Source: Bilabrum cf. latius (taxonomy: Eukaryota; Bigyra: Bicosoecida; Bigyra; Bicosoecida). From it: DNA of 64,000 bases. The position numbers were made by a program, and so were the translations under genes. Below, one piece after another: positions 22,876 to 33,797 of this stretch. Each line of letters starts with the position of its first letter. Position 1 is the stretch's first letter. Location of the stretch: NCBI GenBank assembly GCA_965178125.1, contig OZ237740.1, positions 186,001 to 250,000 of the forward strand. The letters run 5' to 3'. A model generated the notes under the pieces. That model made no database searches and was not told where the DNA came from. It saw only the letters and a program-made list of their open reading frames with translations.

Positions 22876-25860
22876 ATGGCCGGCGGCACAGCTGCCGTTG
22901 TTGCGATCCTGCACGGAATTCGGCTTTATGGAGAGTGGGCCGCAGTATGGCGCCGTTTCACATCATTGAGATCAGCTGTTCAAACAGCTACAGGGAGAAT
23001 GTTGCCTGTCTCTTCGCGTTGGCGGATGTGGTGGCCTATAGCTGCAGCCACCATTGAGCTGATCGCTTTTGCCTGGGTGGCTTTTGTGATTCAGTACTTT
23101 TCGTACTTTGTTGGATGGGGGGCATATTTTTCGATCGGTAAAAACAATGAGGCTTGCTCACGGGTGGGAGTCTTTGACTGGCTGGTAGGGAACGAGGAAG
23201 CAGACTGGTCTGCCAATCTCAGGTTGCATCGGGATACAGTTGCCATGTCTCTGCGCGGCTGGCTACAGCTGGGCTCCACCGGACTTCTCCTGTTTCTGAT
23301 GGGCTACTCGCCACTATTCATGGTTGGTGGACTGCTGATGGGACCGATCTACTACATCGGGTGGCGGGTGCCGAGCACCACTGCTAATTTCGAGCAAGGC
23401 ACAGAGGTGGGCGAGGCAGCCTGGGGTGTATTAGTGGCACTGCTTGCGTGCTTGACCATCATCCCGTCCATTCATCGCGGTGCAGGCTGTACCTGTTCGC
23501 CAGGGCGATCTACCGTCGTCTCAGTAGAGGACCTCGGCATCGTGCTGCCTTCCCCAAGAGCCCAAAAGAGACCCTCAGCGAGCAGCCTAAGGGAGTGTAC
23601 TTCAAACGGATTTTCTGCCACGGATTTGGCACCACTTGGGGGAACAGGCGGCGGCGGTGACTCCCCCGGACCTGCCCTCGCACTCGCACGTGGATCGCCC
23701 CCCTGGCTGCGGGAGGCACTGCAGCGCAATGCGATGCACCCGTCCACGCTGGCCAAGCAGAGCGGTAGTGCCTCTTCCCGCAGCGACGTGGCACCCCTGC
23801 CTATGGGCTCGCCTGCCAGTGAAAGCAGAAGGCTCTCCGATCCGCCGCTCCACAGGCCATCAAACGGGACCTCGACGCCGGCACCGACCAAGGGAATGGC
23901 TGGTGACCCTGCAAGGACGCAGCTTGCCGCTGTGGGCGCGGCATGCCCCAGCATGAGCGGTTTCAATGCTGCTGACGGTCTTGCGGGGCGGCGACCTTCG
24001 GAACGGGCGGCTGCGTCCGGCCAATGGCAGCGGGAGAATTTGGCCTCCTGGGCTGGTCAGGTGGCGGTGTGGCAGGCCGCTAGACCGGAACTGCGGTCGG
24101 CGCACAGTTGCTCCCTAGGGTGCATTGCATGGTGCTTCTAGCCCAAACGTCTGAAAGAGTCGATGGTGTCGTCTGGCCGCCTCGAGGCCTCAACAGATGG
24201 CGCGTCGGCTGCAACAGGCAGCGAGGGAGCCTTGGTAACCGGCGCACAGGCAGTAGAGGAGGAAGTGTGGCGACTGGCCGTTGGCAGCGCGTGGCATCGA
24301 GCCATTCCGAGGTCAGTGGTGACTGCTGGAGCCGCTCTGTCCGTGTGCTTACACCTGCTGCTGCTGTCGACTGAACTCTTCCTGCTCATCAGCATAGTGA
24401 GCTACTCGCAGATTCGCCAGAGCGACATGCGAAACCTCCATTAGACCATGCTCGGCATGATCGTCGCACTCGTCACACAGACGATAGGACACGTCGCCGT
24501 GGGGAGCATGCAGGCCCACTTCTACAGGGGATGCCTAGATCCGCGCACCTGCTTTTGCAGCTGGTCGCAAGCATGTGCACCAGCCCTCGATGGCGATGAC
24601 GATTACGAGCAACAGCATCCACAGGGGGGATTGGACCGACCGCTCCTCTCGGGGTCCAACGAAATAGGCCGCTCAGGTGGCGGCGCGGCGCCGCTATCGC
24701 ACGAGCCACATGGCTCTGGCTCGCTCGAGTCCCCGGGTCAATCCACCGGTGGATCGGGTGCGACGCATGCGCTCGCCGAGGCGCTGGCAGGGGGCCGTGC
24801 GGTGGTCGGGGGGAGTGAGCCTGCCTCTGCCGCCACCTCGGCAGCAGATAACGAGGACTTACAGCGTGTGCAAGCGCGTGATTTTAACTGGCAACAGTAG
24901 TAGCAGCAACACGGGCAGCAACAGCCCTCGGGGCAACGAGACCAGCTGCCCAGGATTTCTCCGTCTAGCGGCATTCCGGGCCTAGAGGGCGGGCATGTGG
25001 CTGACGCGGGTGCCCTGTCCTTTGGGATCGGGGGTGTTGGATTCGCACAGTACAGCGATGGCAGTGCGCATCCTACTAGGTTTAATATGATGCACCTGGG
25101 TGGCGCAGGCACTGATGAAGCTCTGGATTAGGAAGAGCTTTGGAGCGCCATGTACATGGCTGGACTGGACGAGGTGGCCCCTGGGGCGAGGGCGGCAGGG
25201 GGGCTCGGGGGTGGCTCCTCAAGGGCGTCAAGCGAAAGGTTGCTGCGGGGGAACGGGGCGTCTACGAGAGCTGTGCTGGCAGCGGCTTGCGCCAGAGGAT
25301 TCTATAATCCTCCATTGTCTCGGGGCTACGAAGTGGCGGGCGCGAGCTCGGTGTCCGGCGCCAGAAGCAGCAGCTTTGATTGGGCCCAGTCGGCTGCCAG
25401 CGAGCTGGGGCCCTCCGTCTCCTCCGGGGGGAACAACAGCAGCAGCAGTAGCGGATGGAGGGGGAGGGGGAGGGGGAGGGGGATGCATCCGGAGCACCAC
25501 GGGCGTTAGTCCGACTCCGGATCCATCTCGCTCAATGCATCGCTGCTTCTCGCCCCGCGTCCTGCATCGCACTGCAGTGCCGGTGAGCTGCCAGTGGCCG
25601 GTTCTTCGTGCTGCCCCCCGCAGGAGGAGCAGTGCAGGCCGCATCCCGCGTGGCTCCGGCGCTTCTGCCTGCCGGTGGAGAGCCGGGCGTCCTTCCTGTC
25701 ATCTCCTGCCATGGTGCTGCACACGGTGATGCTGCTGGTTGGCTGTGGCTGGGCCCTGCTGTGGATGTGTCTCACGGTGGTGCACGCGGTGCGGTCTCCC
25801 ACGCATCCGCTGGGGAACTGGCACACGGATCCGGCGGCGCACTGCCGGTCGCCTCACTGA
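22876..25860 (+). CDS. Multi-pass membrane protein of unknown family, ~994 aa
   Basis: The frame is open from before 22876 (first in-frame ATG after an upstream TAA) to TGA 25858-25860, with six TAGs (24139, 24442, 24898-24903 as a pair, ~25129, 25507). About seven hydrophobic segments are visible: near 22880, 23030-23110, 23260-23350, 23410-23460, 24310-24410, 24448-24510 and 25710-25790. A Ser/Pro/Gly-rich loop separates the first four from the rest, and a poly-Q tract at ~24892-24930 contains the two adjacent TAGs between CAA CAG and CAG CAA. I do not recognise the family. A 5' exon upstream of 22876 is possible because coding-like sequence precedes the ATG. Confidence 0.65.
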
Positions 25861-26257
25861 GAAGAAGGAAGTGGTATGCTTCCGTTCCACTCCGCGCTGG
25901 CGGGCGCCTTACTCAGCTTGCTGTCGTTGACCATGGTCCACTGCCAGTGTGATGAACGACAAATCAACACGAATTCACATTTTTAACATTGTTTTGCATT
26001 CTGTTTGGCATATTCGTATCCTTTTTGCGCCAACTAGCTACATTGCCTCGCTATCAAGTGTCTGTGGTGCGTGTGCTCTCAGTTAGCACTTTCATTTCGT
26101 TTCTGAGGCAATTCTGATCTGAGACCGGTCATTTGAGCGGGGTCGGGCAGTGCACGCTTTTGATTGCATAATTGATTTATTGGTAGGTTTTTAGTGTGTG
26201 TGGCACTCGTGATTGCTTCAACCAGCCGTCTGATAGTAGTAGCAAGGACCACGCAAG
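25861..26257. other. AT-richer intergenic gap
   Basis: About 400 nt, visibly more AT-rich than its neighbours, upstream of the zinc-finger gene. I see no gene. Confidence 0.45.
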
Positions 26258-27907
26258 ATGTCGCGGCAATCTGCACCCACCGACGTAATTGACCTCATCA
26301 GCGACTCAGACGGCAGTGACAGCGACACGGATGAAAGTCAGCTCGGCAGTCGATCATGCGTTGTGGAGTCTGCTAGCAGCACGCTATCCGGATCAGGCGG
26401 GGGTCGCACTCAGGCCGTCCCACGACAGGTCGCCCAATCGTCTGGAACGGGATCCAGCGCAGTAGACGTAGCTGCATCGGGTAGTAGCACGAGTAAGCAT
26501 GATTCTGCTTCAGTGGGTCAGAAACGAGCCAGGAGCCAGAGCACTGGTGTCGAGAGCGCATCCAAGAGGCGGAAAAGGGAGACACGTGGCTATGAATGCG
26601 AGGTGTGCGGCAAGGTGCTTACTACGATGCAAAGCCTAAGGCAGCACGTGACTGTGGTGCATCTGGGGGAGCGCAAGCATGAGTGCCTAGTATGCGGCAA
26701 GCGCTTCGGAAAGACAGGCAATATCAAGACGCACATGACCATTGTGCATCTGGGGGAGCGCAAGCATGAGTGCACCGTGTGCGGCAAGCGCTTCGGGGAG
26801 GCAAGCAGCCTCAAGAAACACATGAGCACGGTGCATCTGGGGGAGCGCAAGCACGAGTGCACCGTGTGCGGCAAGCGCTTCGGGCAGGCAAGCAATCTCA
26901 AGAAGCACATGACCACTGTGCATCTGGGGGAGCGCAAGCACGAGTGCCTAGTGTGCGGCAAGCGCTTCGGGGAGGCAAGCAGCCTCAAGAAACACATGAG
27001 CACGGTGCATCTGGGGGAGCGCAAGCACGAGTGCACCGTGTGCGGCAAGCGCTTCGGGCAGGCAAGCAATCTCAAGAAGCACATGACCACTGTGCATCTG
27101 GGGGAGCGCAAGCACGAGTGCCTAGTGTGCGGCAAGCGCTTTGGGTAGGCAAGCAGCCTCAAGACACACATGATGACGGTGCATCTGGGGGAGCGCAAGC
27201 ACGAGTGCACCGTGTGCGGCAAGCGCTTCGGAAAGACAGGCAATCTCAAGAAGCACATGACCACTGTGCATCTGGGGGAGCGCAAGCACGAGTGCCTAGT
27301 GTGCGGGAAGCGCTTTGGGTAGGCAAGCAGCCTCAAGACACACATGAGGACGGTGCATCTGGGGGAGCGCAAGCACGAGTGCCTAGTATGCGGCAAGCGC
27401 TTTGGGGAGGCCGGCCATCTCAAGAAACACATGCGCACTGTGCATCTGGAGGAGCGCAAGCACGAGTGCACCGTGTGCGGGAAGCGGTTTGGGGAGGCAA
27501 GCAGCCTCAAGAAACACATGAGCACGGTGCATCTGGGGGAGCGCAAGCACGAGTGCACCGTGTGCGGCAAGCGCTTTGGGTAGGCAAGCAATCTCAAGAA
27601 ACACATGAGGACGGTGCATCTGGGGGAGCGCAAGCACGAGTGCAACGCGTGCGGTAAGCGCTTCGGGCAGGCCGACAGCCTCAAGACACACATGAGAACT
27701 GTGCATCTGGGGGAGCGCAAGCACGAGTGCACCGTATGCCGCAAGACCTTCGGGCAGGGAAGCAATCTCAAGAAACACATGAGGACGGTGCATCTGGGGG
27801 AGCGCAAGCACGAGTGCACCGTGTGCGGTAAGCATTTCGGGCAGGCAAGCGATCTCAAGAGACACAAGACCGCTGCGCACCTGGGTGAATTGGGGCAGTC
27901 TTAGTGA
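26258..27907 (+). CDS. C2H2 zinc-finger protein with N-terminal SUMO-interacting motif and 15 fingers
   Basis: ATG 26258 to TGA 27905-27907, ~549 aa. Residues ~10-20 are VIDLISDSDGSDSD, a textbook SUMO-interacting motif with trailing acidic/serine residues. A basic patch (KRRKRE) precedes fifteen tandem C-x2-C-x12-H-x4-H fingers in an 84-bp repeat (28 aa; linker LGERKHEC). The residue at helix position -1 is E, Q or K, and in fingers 7, 9 and 12 it is TAG (27146, 27320, 27581), in the same DNA context where sister fingers carry CAG. Another TAG (27902) immediately precedes the TGA. Fingers 4 and 6 are nucleotide-identical and fingers 3 and 5 nearly so, showing recent 168-bp duplication. It is probably a nuclear DNA-binding regulator; its target is unknown. 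Confidence 0.9.
26590..27885 (+). repeat. Tandem 84-bp zinc-finger repeat array (15 units)
   Basis: Fifteen 84-bp units lie within the zinc-finger gene. Several neighbouring units are near-identical, so the array is prone to unequal exchange. Confidence 0.9.
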
Positions 27908-28277
27908 CTGCCGGTGGTGTTTGGCTCGATGGCCCGGGGATATAATTCCTGTGTGTAGCACGGCTCGCTGTGTTTGACTTTATTCTAGCCCATCAGAGCA
28001 CGACTCATGGGGGAAAGCGTGTGTTTGCATATCAAGCAAGCAAGACGTGTTCGCAGATCATGTAGACGCCGCGTGACGGCCCGCGTCGGCGAGGCTTCAC
28101 GAACCTTCCGAACTGCATGACGGAGAATTTGCAACGTGGGAGCCGCTCTCATTGGAGCACTGAAGCTCGCAAGACTGAATAGTACAAGAATCTTTCACCG
28201 TGCACTCAGATCTGACGGCTTCATAGTCCGTGCTCAGAGTGCAAGCTTCCCTGATGAAGGCTTCAGACCATCATGAT
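27908..28277. other. Intergenic gap
   Basis: 370 nt between the zinc-finger gene and the RUS-family gene. I see no gene or RNA in it. Confidence 0.4.
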
Positions 28278-31200
28278 ATGTGCCATATTCTGGAGGAGCA
28301 CAGTGGTAGGGCGCACCCCAAGATATTCAACATTTACAACGGGAAAATTGCTGCGCATTCAACCAAAAGTATATAGAATCAATAGGATGGGTCGTCTGGC
28401 TCGTTGAAAGTCTTGCAGCGAGAGCTCTGGAGGGCCCTGCACCCCGCTGACGAAGGTGCAGCCGTCGAGTACCTGGAATGGGACTTTTTGCGTCACTTGC
28501 AGAGCATTGGGTCTGATATCCGAGGGATCCTGTCAGCAAACGCGGTATTTCGCGCCCTTGGTATCGGAAAGATGGGTGCGAGCGCAGCATCAGCGCTCAC
28601 CGTCACGCTACTGCAAGAACTCGTGGGGAACGGTGCAGTGCTGGGTCTCAGCTATTCCTCCTCGGCAACCATGAGCTCAGAATGTAAGTACTATCGGCTC
28701 GTGGCAGAGGTCGCGTTCACGGCTGCCCGGCTGCTGGAAATGTTCGCCGGCGGCTTTGGCCCGTTCTGGGCGGCCATCGCGCTGGTGCTCGCAAAGGCGG
28801 CTGAACTCATGTCGAGGGCGTTTGGTCAGAGCAGCACGCAGGTCATGAACACTCACCTGGCGCACTAGAACGTTGCATAGTTCTGCGTGAAGCTCGAGGC
28901 CCAGCGCAGCCTCCGCCGCACGATAGTCACTCTCTCGTCCATCCTGTTCGTGCCTTGGCTTGCCCTCGCCAGCGAAACGACAATTTGGGTCCTGTTCGCC
29001 GGTCTCACGGTGCTCCATTTCGTGGGTAATTTGTTCCTCGTGAGGGCGGTAAGGCTTGGCGACCTGAATACCAACAGGCTGGACGCAGGCATCTCGTCGG
29101 TGCTGCGGTGCGCGGCGGGGAGCATGACCATGACCAACATGCTAGACCGCGGTGGTGCCAAGCAGGCCTCAGCCCGTAGTGATGGCCCCACTGCTGTGCA
29201 AACACAGCCAAGCAGGCCAGGGAACTCGGATGCGCTGACAGGGAGCGCGTAGGCAGGCGCATTGGATACCCAGGTGCATCAGAGTAGAAACACGTTGCAG
29301 CTGGGCAACAACGATGATGCAGGCGGGAAGGGGGGGCTCCTTCGCCGGCGGCAACCGTCATCGTTGGAGCACACGCCAGCCGTTGATGGAGAATCCACGT
29401 TGTTTCAAGAGACATCTGAGCCTCGTGTGTCGGGTAGTTTGGCATCCGACGGCCCGCAAGTGCCGGCAGGGGCAGGGGATGCGCGCAGCAACGAGCACTC
29501 CCAACCAGGTGCTGCGCCCAGCAGCTCGTCCTCCTGGTATGACAGCTTTTTGGGACTGCTGCAGAAGGCAATTTCTGCTGTGGTACCACTGGCGTGGATG
29601 CAGCAACTGCAGGCATTGGCCAGACCAATGGGCACAACACCAGTGGATGAGGCGAAGAGGGCACTCGTGGTTATCCGCGCCTTTGAGAGCGAGAAGGTGG
29701 CAGCTTCCGTGTGGGACGATAGGCTCAAGGCGTGGAGCGCCGGTCATGCCGTTCCGTGGGAATCCCAAGTGTCATCCAGAGAAGATGCCTAGTATGCGGA
29801 AAGCTCCGAAGCAGGGGCTGAGGCCAGGACAGGCGCAAGGCAGAGGGCGGAAGAAGGCAGGCCACCACGACACGCTGATGCAGGTGCAAGTGGTGGTGCT
29901 GTACAGCCCCAAGATGTTGCTGTGCACATCCAGGCCGCGTCGTTGCCGAGGACGGGCAGTGGTACAAGCCAGGACTTTGTCGTGCCCGGTTCCACCGTGT
30001 CGAACGGGTCAGCAAGCAGCAGCCGCATGCGAGGGCGTGCCGCTGCCCTCGGCGCGCTGAGTCCCGACCCATTCGCGCAGAGAAGGGGCTCGGCCACGGG
30101 ACGGTCGATCCTCTCCGAGGAAGCGGAGCTGCAGCTGCCTCCTCTCGCCACCGACATTGGCTCCGTTGGCGGCGGGTGTGGGTCTGGGAGAGGAACTGCG
30201 GCCTTCCACGCATCGCCGGGCACCAGCCCCGTGGGCTCCCTGTCCAATGGATTGTTCCCTGGGACTCCTTCGCAGTCATCAATCGCGAATGCCCCCAGAT
30301 CTACGGCCGGGGGGATCACGTCCGCCTCCGGGGTGCGTGCTGGAGGAGTCCGCCTGGGGCGGCGTGGGAGGCTGTCGGGCCGACACTCCGGCGTGATGGT
30401 GCGCGCAGCCATGAAAGCGCTGCGCAGGCACGCCGTCCTCGCGGAGGAGACTAATTTCGCTGACCCCATCGTCCCTTAGAGTGGGTGGTCGGGCTTCCGC
30501 GGTCTCTTTGACTCGATTGAGAGCGCTTCGTGTGTGTCTCGGGCCGGGCACGCTGTCGCGGCGCGGGCGTCTGTGATACTGTATTCTTTTGTTGGGGTGT
30601 GCCTTTGGCTTGTTACCCTGGTCCTGCGCGGGTCACCGGGTCCGTGGCAAGCAGATGAGTCCCTGGCTTAGACTGTGCGGAGCAGCGACCTTGCATCGCA
30701 GGGTGGCACGCAGCAAGACGGGAGTGGCGGTCGGGGAACAAGCCGTGCGACGGACGAAGCCAGTACCCGAAGCCGTGCCATCAGCAGTGAATCGCAAGAG
30801 CGAAAGGGCTCAACAGGCGCTCTGTAGGCCGCTGGAAGTCCAAGCAGCGGCTAGTACGTCGAGGCCTCTGCCGCTTTTTTGCTGGGGCGAAGCCTCCCCT
30901 CAGTGAGAGACTGCGGCTCTGACCTGATTCTTGGAGCTCCTGCCGGACTGTTGGGTCCTGCCGCCGAGGCACTTGCGCTTGCAGCGAGGGCAGGAAGTGA
31001 TGAGGACCCGGCTGGGCCCTTGCAGCAGGACGAGGTAGCCCAGGCCATGGCCATCATCCTAGGTGACCTGCAGACGTACGGATTCAGCGTGGTGGTGCTG
31101 CAGCCGCACGCTGGGCAGGGCAGCAGTGCGGCCGCGCATGCAGCGAGTGACGGTGGTGGCCCATCGATCGCCTCTAGCCTGTCGTCCCTGTGGCAGGGAG

Positions 31201-32714
31201 GATCCAGGCCAACCGTGGCTGTCTTCTTGGGAGGGTCTGCCAGCGAGAGCCAATCGAGCCAGTCGGATGAATAGCAAGCTGCGGTTCAGACTCCCTGTGT
31301 GCGTGCCACGGGCTTAGGCTCCGCTGCTGCTGCTGCGGGTGTTGGAGTGGTATCAAGGAGGGGTGCATCATCAGATACTCGGGTCGTCAGCCGCGCAGAT
31401 GGGCTCGACCAGGCTGGTCAAACCGGTGCAAGTGCTGTGCCCGGCAATGGCGATTTCACAGGGTCTGACGGGAGCGGCTCCAGCGAGCGTTCTGTGGCGT
31501 CCACGGAGCAACGAGGAGGCTCCGTGGGCACGTTAAGCCCAGCCTTAGGCGAAGTCATTCCGCGGGACGAAGAAGACCAGGACCAGATGGGCGATTTGGT
31601 CCCTGCTGGCCTGGGCGGCCATCGGTCCCTGGCGCATGGACCCCTGGGTTTCGGCGACCACGCCTCGTCATTTGCCGATCTGAACTTTGTGGCCGCGCAA
31701 GCACAGGCGCAGGCCAACCACCGCACCGTGAATGGTGGTGCGTCGGGCGACTCCTTGTCGCTTGCCTCCGCGCCCGATGCTGGAGGGCAGCACAAGACGC
31801 ATGCGGACAGCCAAGTGGCACGGGACGCGGGGGCCGGGGCAACAGGAGGCGGCAAGCATGACTCACCCCTTTCGCCTAGCTCGTCATCCTCAGTATCTGG
31901 CAGCATTGATCGCAATGAGCCCGGGCCTGCACTCCTCGGCGTTGCTTCTGAGGCTGCTGACAGCAGCGCTGGCACAACAACAGAGCAGGTTGCTGCGCAA
32001 CGAGGCGCTACGGGAAGAGCTCCCGCATTGGCACGCTCTGGCAGTAGTCCAGGGAGTAGTGGCGGAAGTGCCGCAAAGAGAGACAGCGCAGTAGTCGTGT
32101 CGGCGTATGTCATCGCTCGGATGGCAGCATTGTATGTCAAGCACAGGGTGCTCGACAGACAGATTCAGCAGTGCGGGAGCAAAAAGGCGCTGCCTGGTGT
32201 GAAACCCCACCGTGCAGTGGAGAGGGCGTGCTTCCTGGCGAACCGGCCATGCACCAGGCACGCCATCCGATCGTCGGGTGCCTTTATCCTGCGAGGCGTG
32301 TTTCGAGCCATGAGCAACGCGCAAGCACTGGCCCCTGGACACTTTTCGAACTGGAACGCTGTGCAGATGACCAAGGGACCGGCCGAGGGTGGTCCTGGCC
32401 GATCCAGGATGGCACCGCCTGGGAAACACCAGGTTGCAACTGCGAATGGAACGAGCGCTGCTTTGCAGACAGATGCGGCTGTAGGGACGCATGCAGGAAA
32501 GAAGTCAGCTCGAGGCTCTCTCAGCCAGCTGTTTGTTCCAGAGCATGGGACCCTAGCCGCTCGGCTGATTGGTGCTGATTCCTCGCTGGAACTCATGTCC
32601 AGATGCATTGGCGCGGACAAGGCTCTAAGGAAGCAGTGGAGGCTGGCACTAACTGGGAAGATCGCATTGCCTGACACGGGCTGTAGGCTTCAGCAAGTCA
32701 CGGGGCGCGACTGA
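28278..32714 (+). CDS. RUS family protein (DUF647) with ~1200-residue extension, ~1478 aa
   Basis: One frame runs from ATG 28278 to TGA 32712-32714 with about twelve TAGs (two before residue 40, then 28866, 28878, 29250, 29790, 30477, several at 30600-30860, and 31272). Residues ~45-270 match the ROOT UV-B SENSITIVE domain: a YLEWDFLRHLQS start, then LGIGKMGASAASAL, the THLAH-Q-NVA-Q region where TAG takes the place of the family's Gln-rich stretch, and a LNTNR end. RUS proteins in plants and animals are ~430-600 aa membrane-associated proteins linked to vitamin B6 or auxin-related functions, with biochemistry uncertain. Here the remainder is Ser/Gly/Ala-rich with one likely TM near residues 763-785 and short conserved-looking blocks near 919-944 and the C-terminus. 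Confidence 0.82.
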
Positions 32715-33232
32715 GTCGCTGGTCTGGACCGGATTTGGTTGATTATCCAAGGTGTCTTGATCCTAACGCTGTGTGGGGTTCGGTGTTGATGTCAGAGTGG
32801 GAGCGCGTGAACGTCTCGTTGGGTTCCGCTGGCGGTCGCAATTGGCTTGCCCAACAAGGCTGCTCCAAATAAAGTTCAAAATTAATTTTGGCAATTTCGA
32901 TTGGCCAAATTTCCAACAAATTGCTCATTTATTGGTCGCAAGAAAAAAATTAGTGTCGGGCCCGGACCAATTTGCCTGGCGCACCAACCAATTTTCCTGG
33001 CGCAGCGGCTCGCTCGGGAAAATTGCATTTTCCACCTCTGACACCGGGTTGAGACATAGAAAGAACACACCTGTGCCGAAAAGGTTAATCAATTGGTAAG
33101 TTAGATATTAATGAGGTGTCCATTGCAACGTAGGAGCTTCCTCTCTTGTCTGGGTAAGCTCGCTTCGAGTCTGTCGGCATGCATATCTCGCACAACTCTG
33201 GATCGTGCCCGCGTCGCAGGTGCGCGCAAGCC
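32715..33232. other. Intergenic gap
   Basis: About 520 nt, AT-richer around 32870-32960, with no gene that I can support. Confidence 0.4.
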
Positions 33233-33511
33233 ATGGATACTAAAAGTGTGCATTCGTAGCATTGCAAGCGGACTTTGGATCGATTAGGGACATTTGGGGC
33301 CAAACTGAGGCAAGCGATTCGACTCTCCGTGCCTCACTGCTCTGCCTCCCAGCTAGATGTGTTGACATGGCAGTTCATCCAGATCGGTCTCGATTCGATG
33401 CAAAGTTCGTCTGCGCCTAGTGCCACAGATCTATAGTATACCGGTGAGCAACGCGCTGAGCAGTCGCAACAGTCCGCACCGATCTCGTAGGACATTCGAG
33501 AGCAAATTTGA
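33233..33511 (+). CDS. Small hypothetical ORF, 92 aa, Gln-rich C-terminus, with three TAGs
   Basis: ATG 33233 to TGA 33509-33511 is open when TAG is read as Gln, with three in-frame TAGs. The last third is Gln/Ser-rich (GEQRAEQ-SQQSAPIS), which is a little more protein-like than random. No family is recognised. A second open stretch in another frame (33500-33761) could be a downstream exon. Random open frames of this length are common when only two stop codons remain, so this is tentative. Confidence 0.25.
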
Positions 33512-33797
33512 CGATCCGAAGTCATTCTCTGGAGGCTTGCTCTGGGAGTTTATTCGTCTGCTAAGAATATCGTTACGGATTAGGACAGCTTCTCAAATTA
33601 AGGCCATCAAAAGTGCTGAGAAGCTGTTCGAGGGTCTGACTGGGGTGTCTACGTGCCAGTTTGCTGTGCTAGACTTCGCGCTGACAGGCGTCGGAGCTTC
33701 GGCGGGCATTGAGGCCAAATATTCTAAAAATCAATTCTTTTCTGGACCAGGTGCACTTTGAACAGTCCATAAGATGAGAACCAGACAAAGTCCATGA

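Noticed and set aside
26590-27867. A 425-residue minus-strand repetitive frame
   Set aside because: Shadow of the zinc-finger array; the plus strand has perfect C2H2 spacing.
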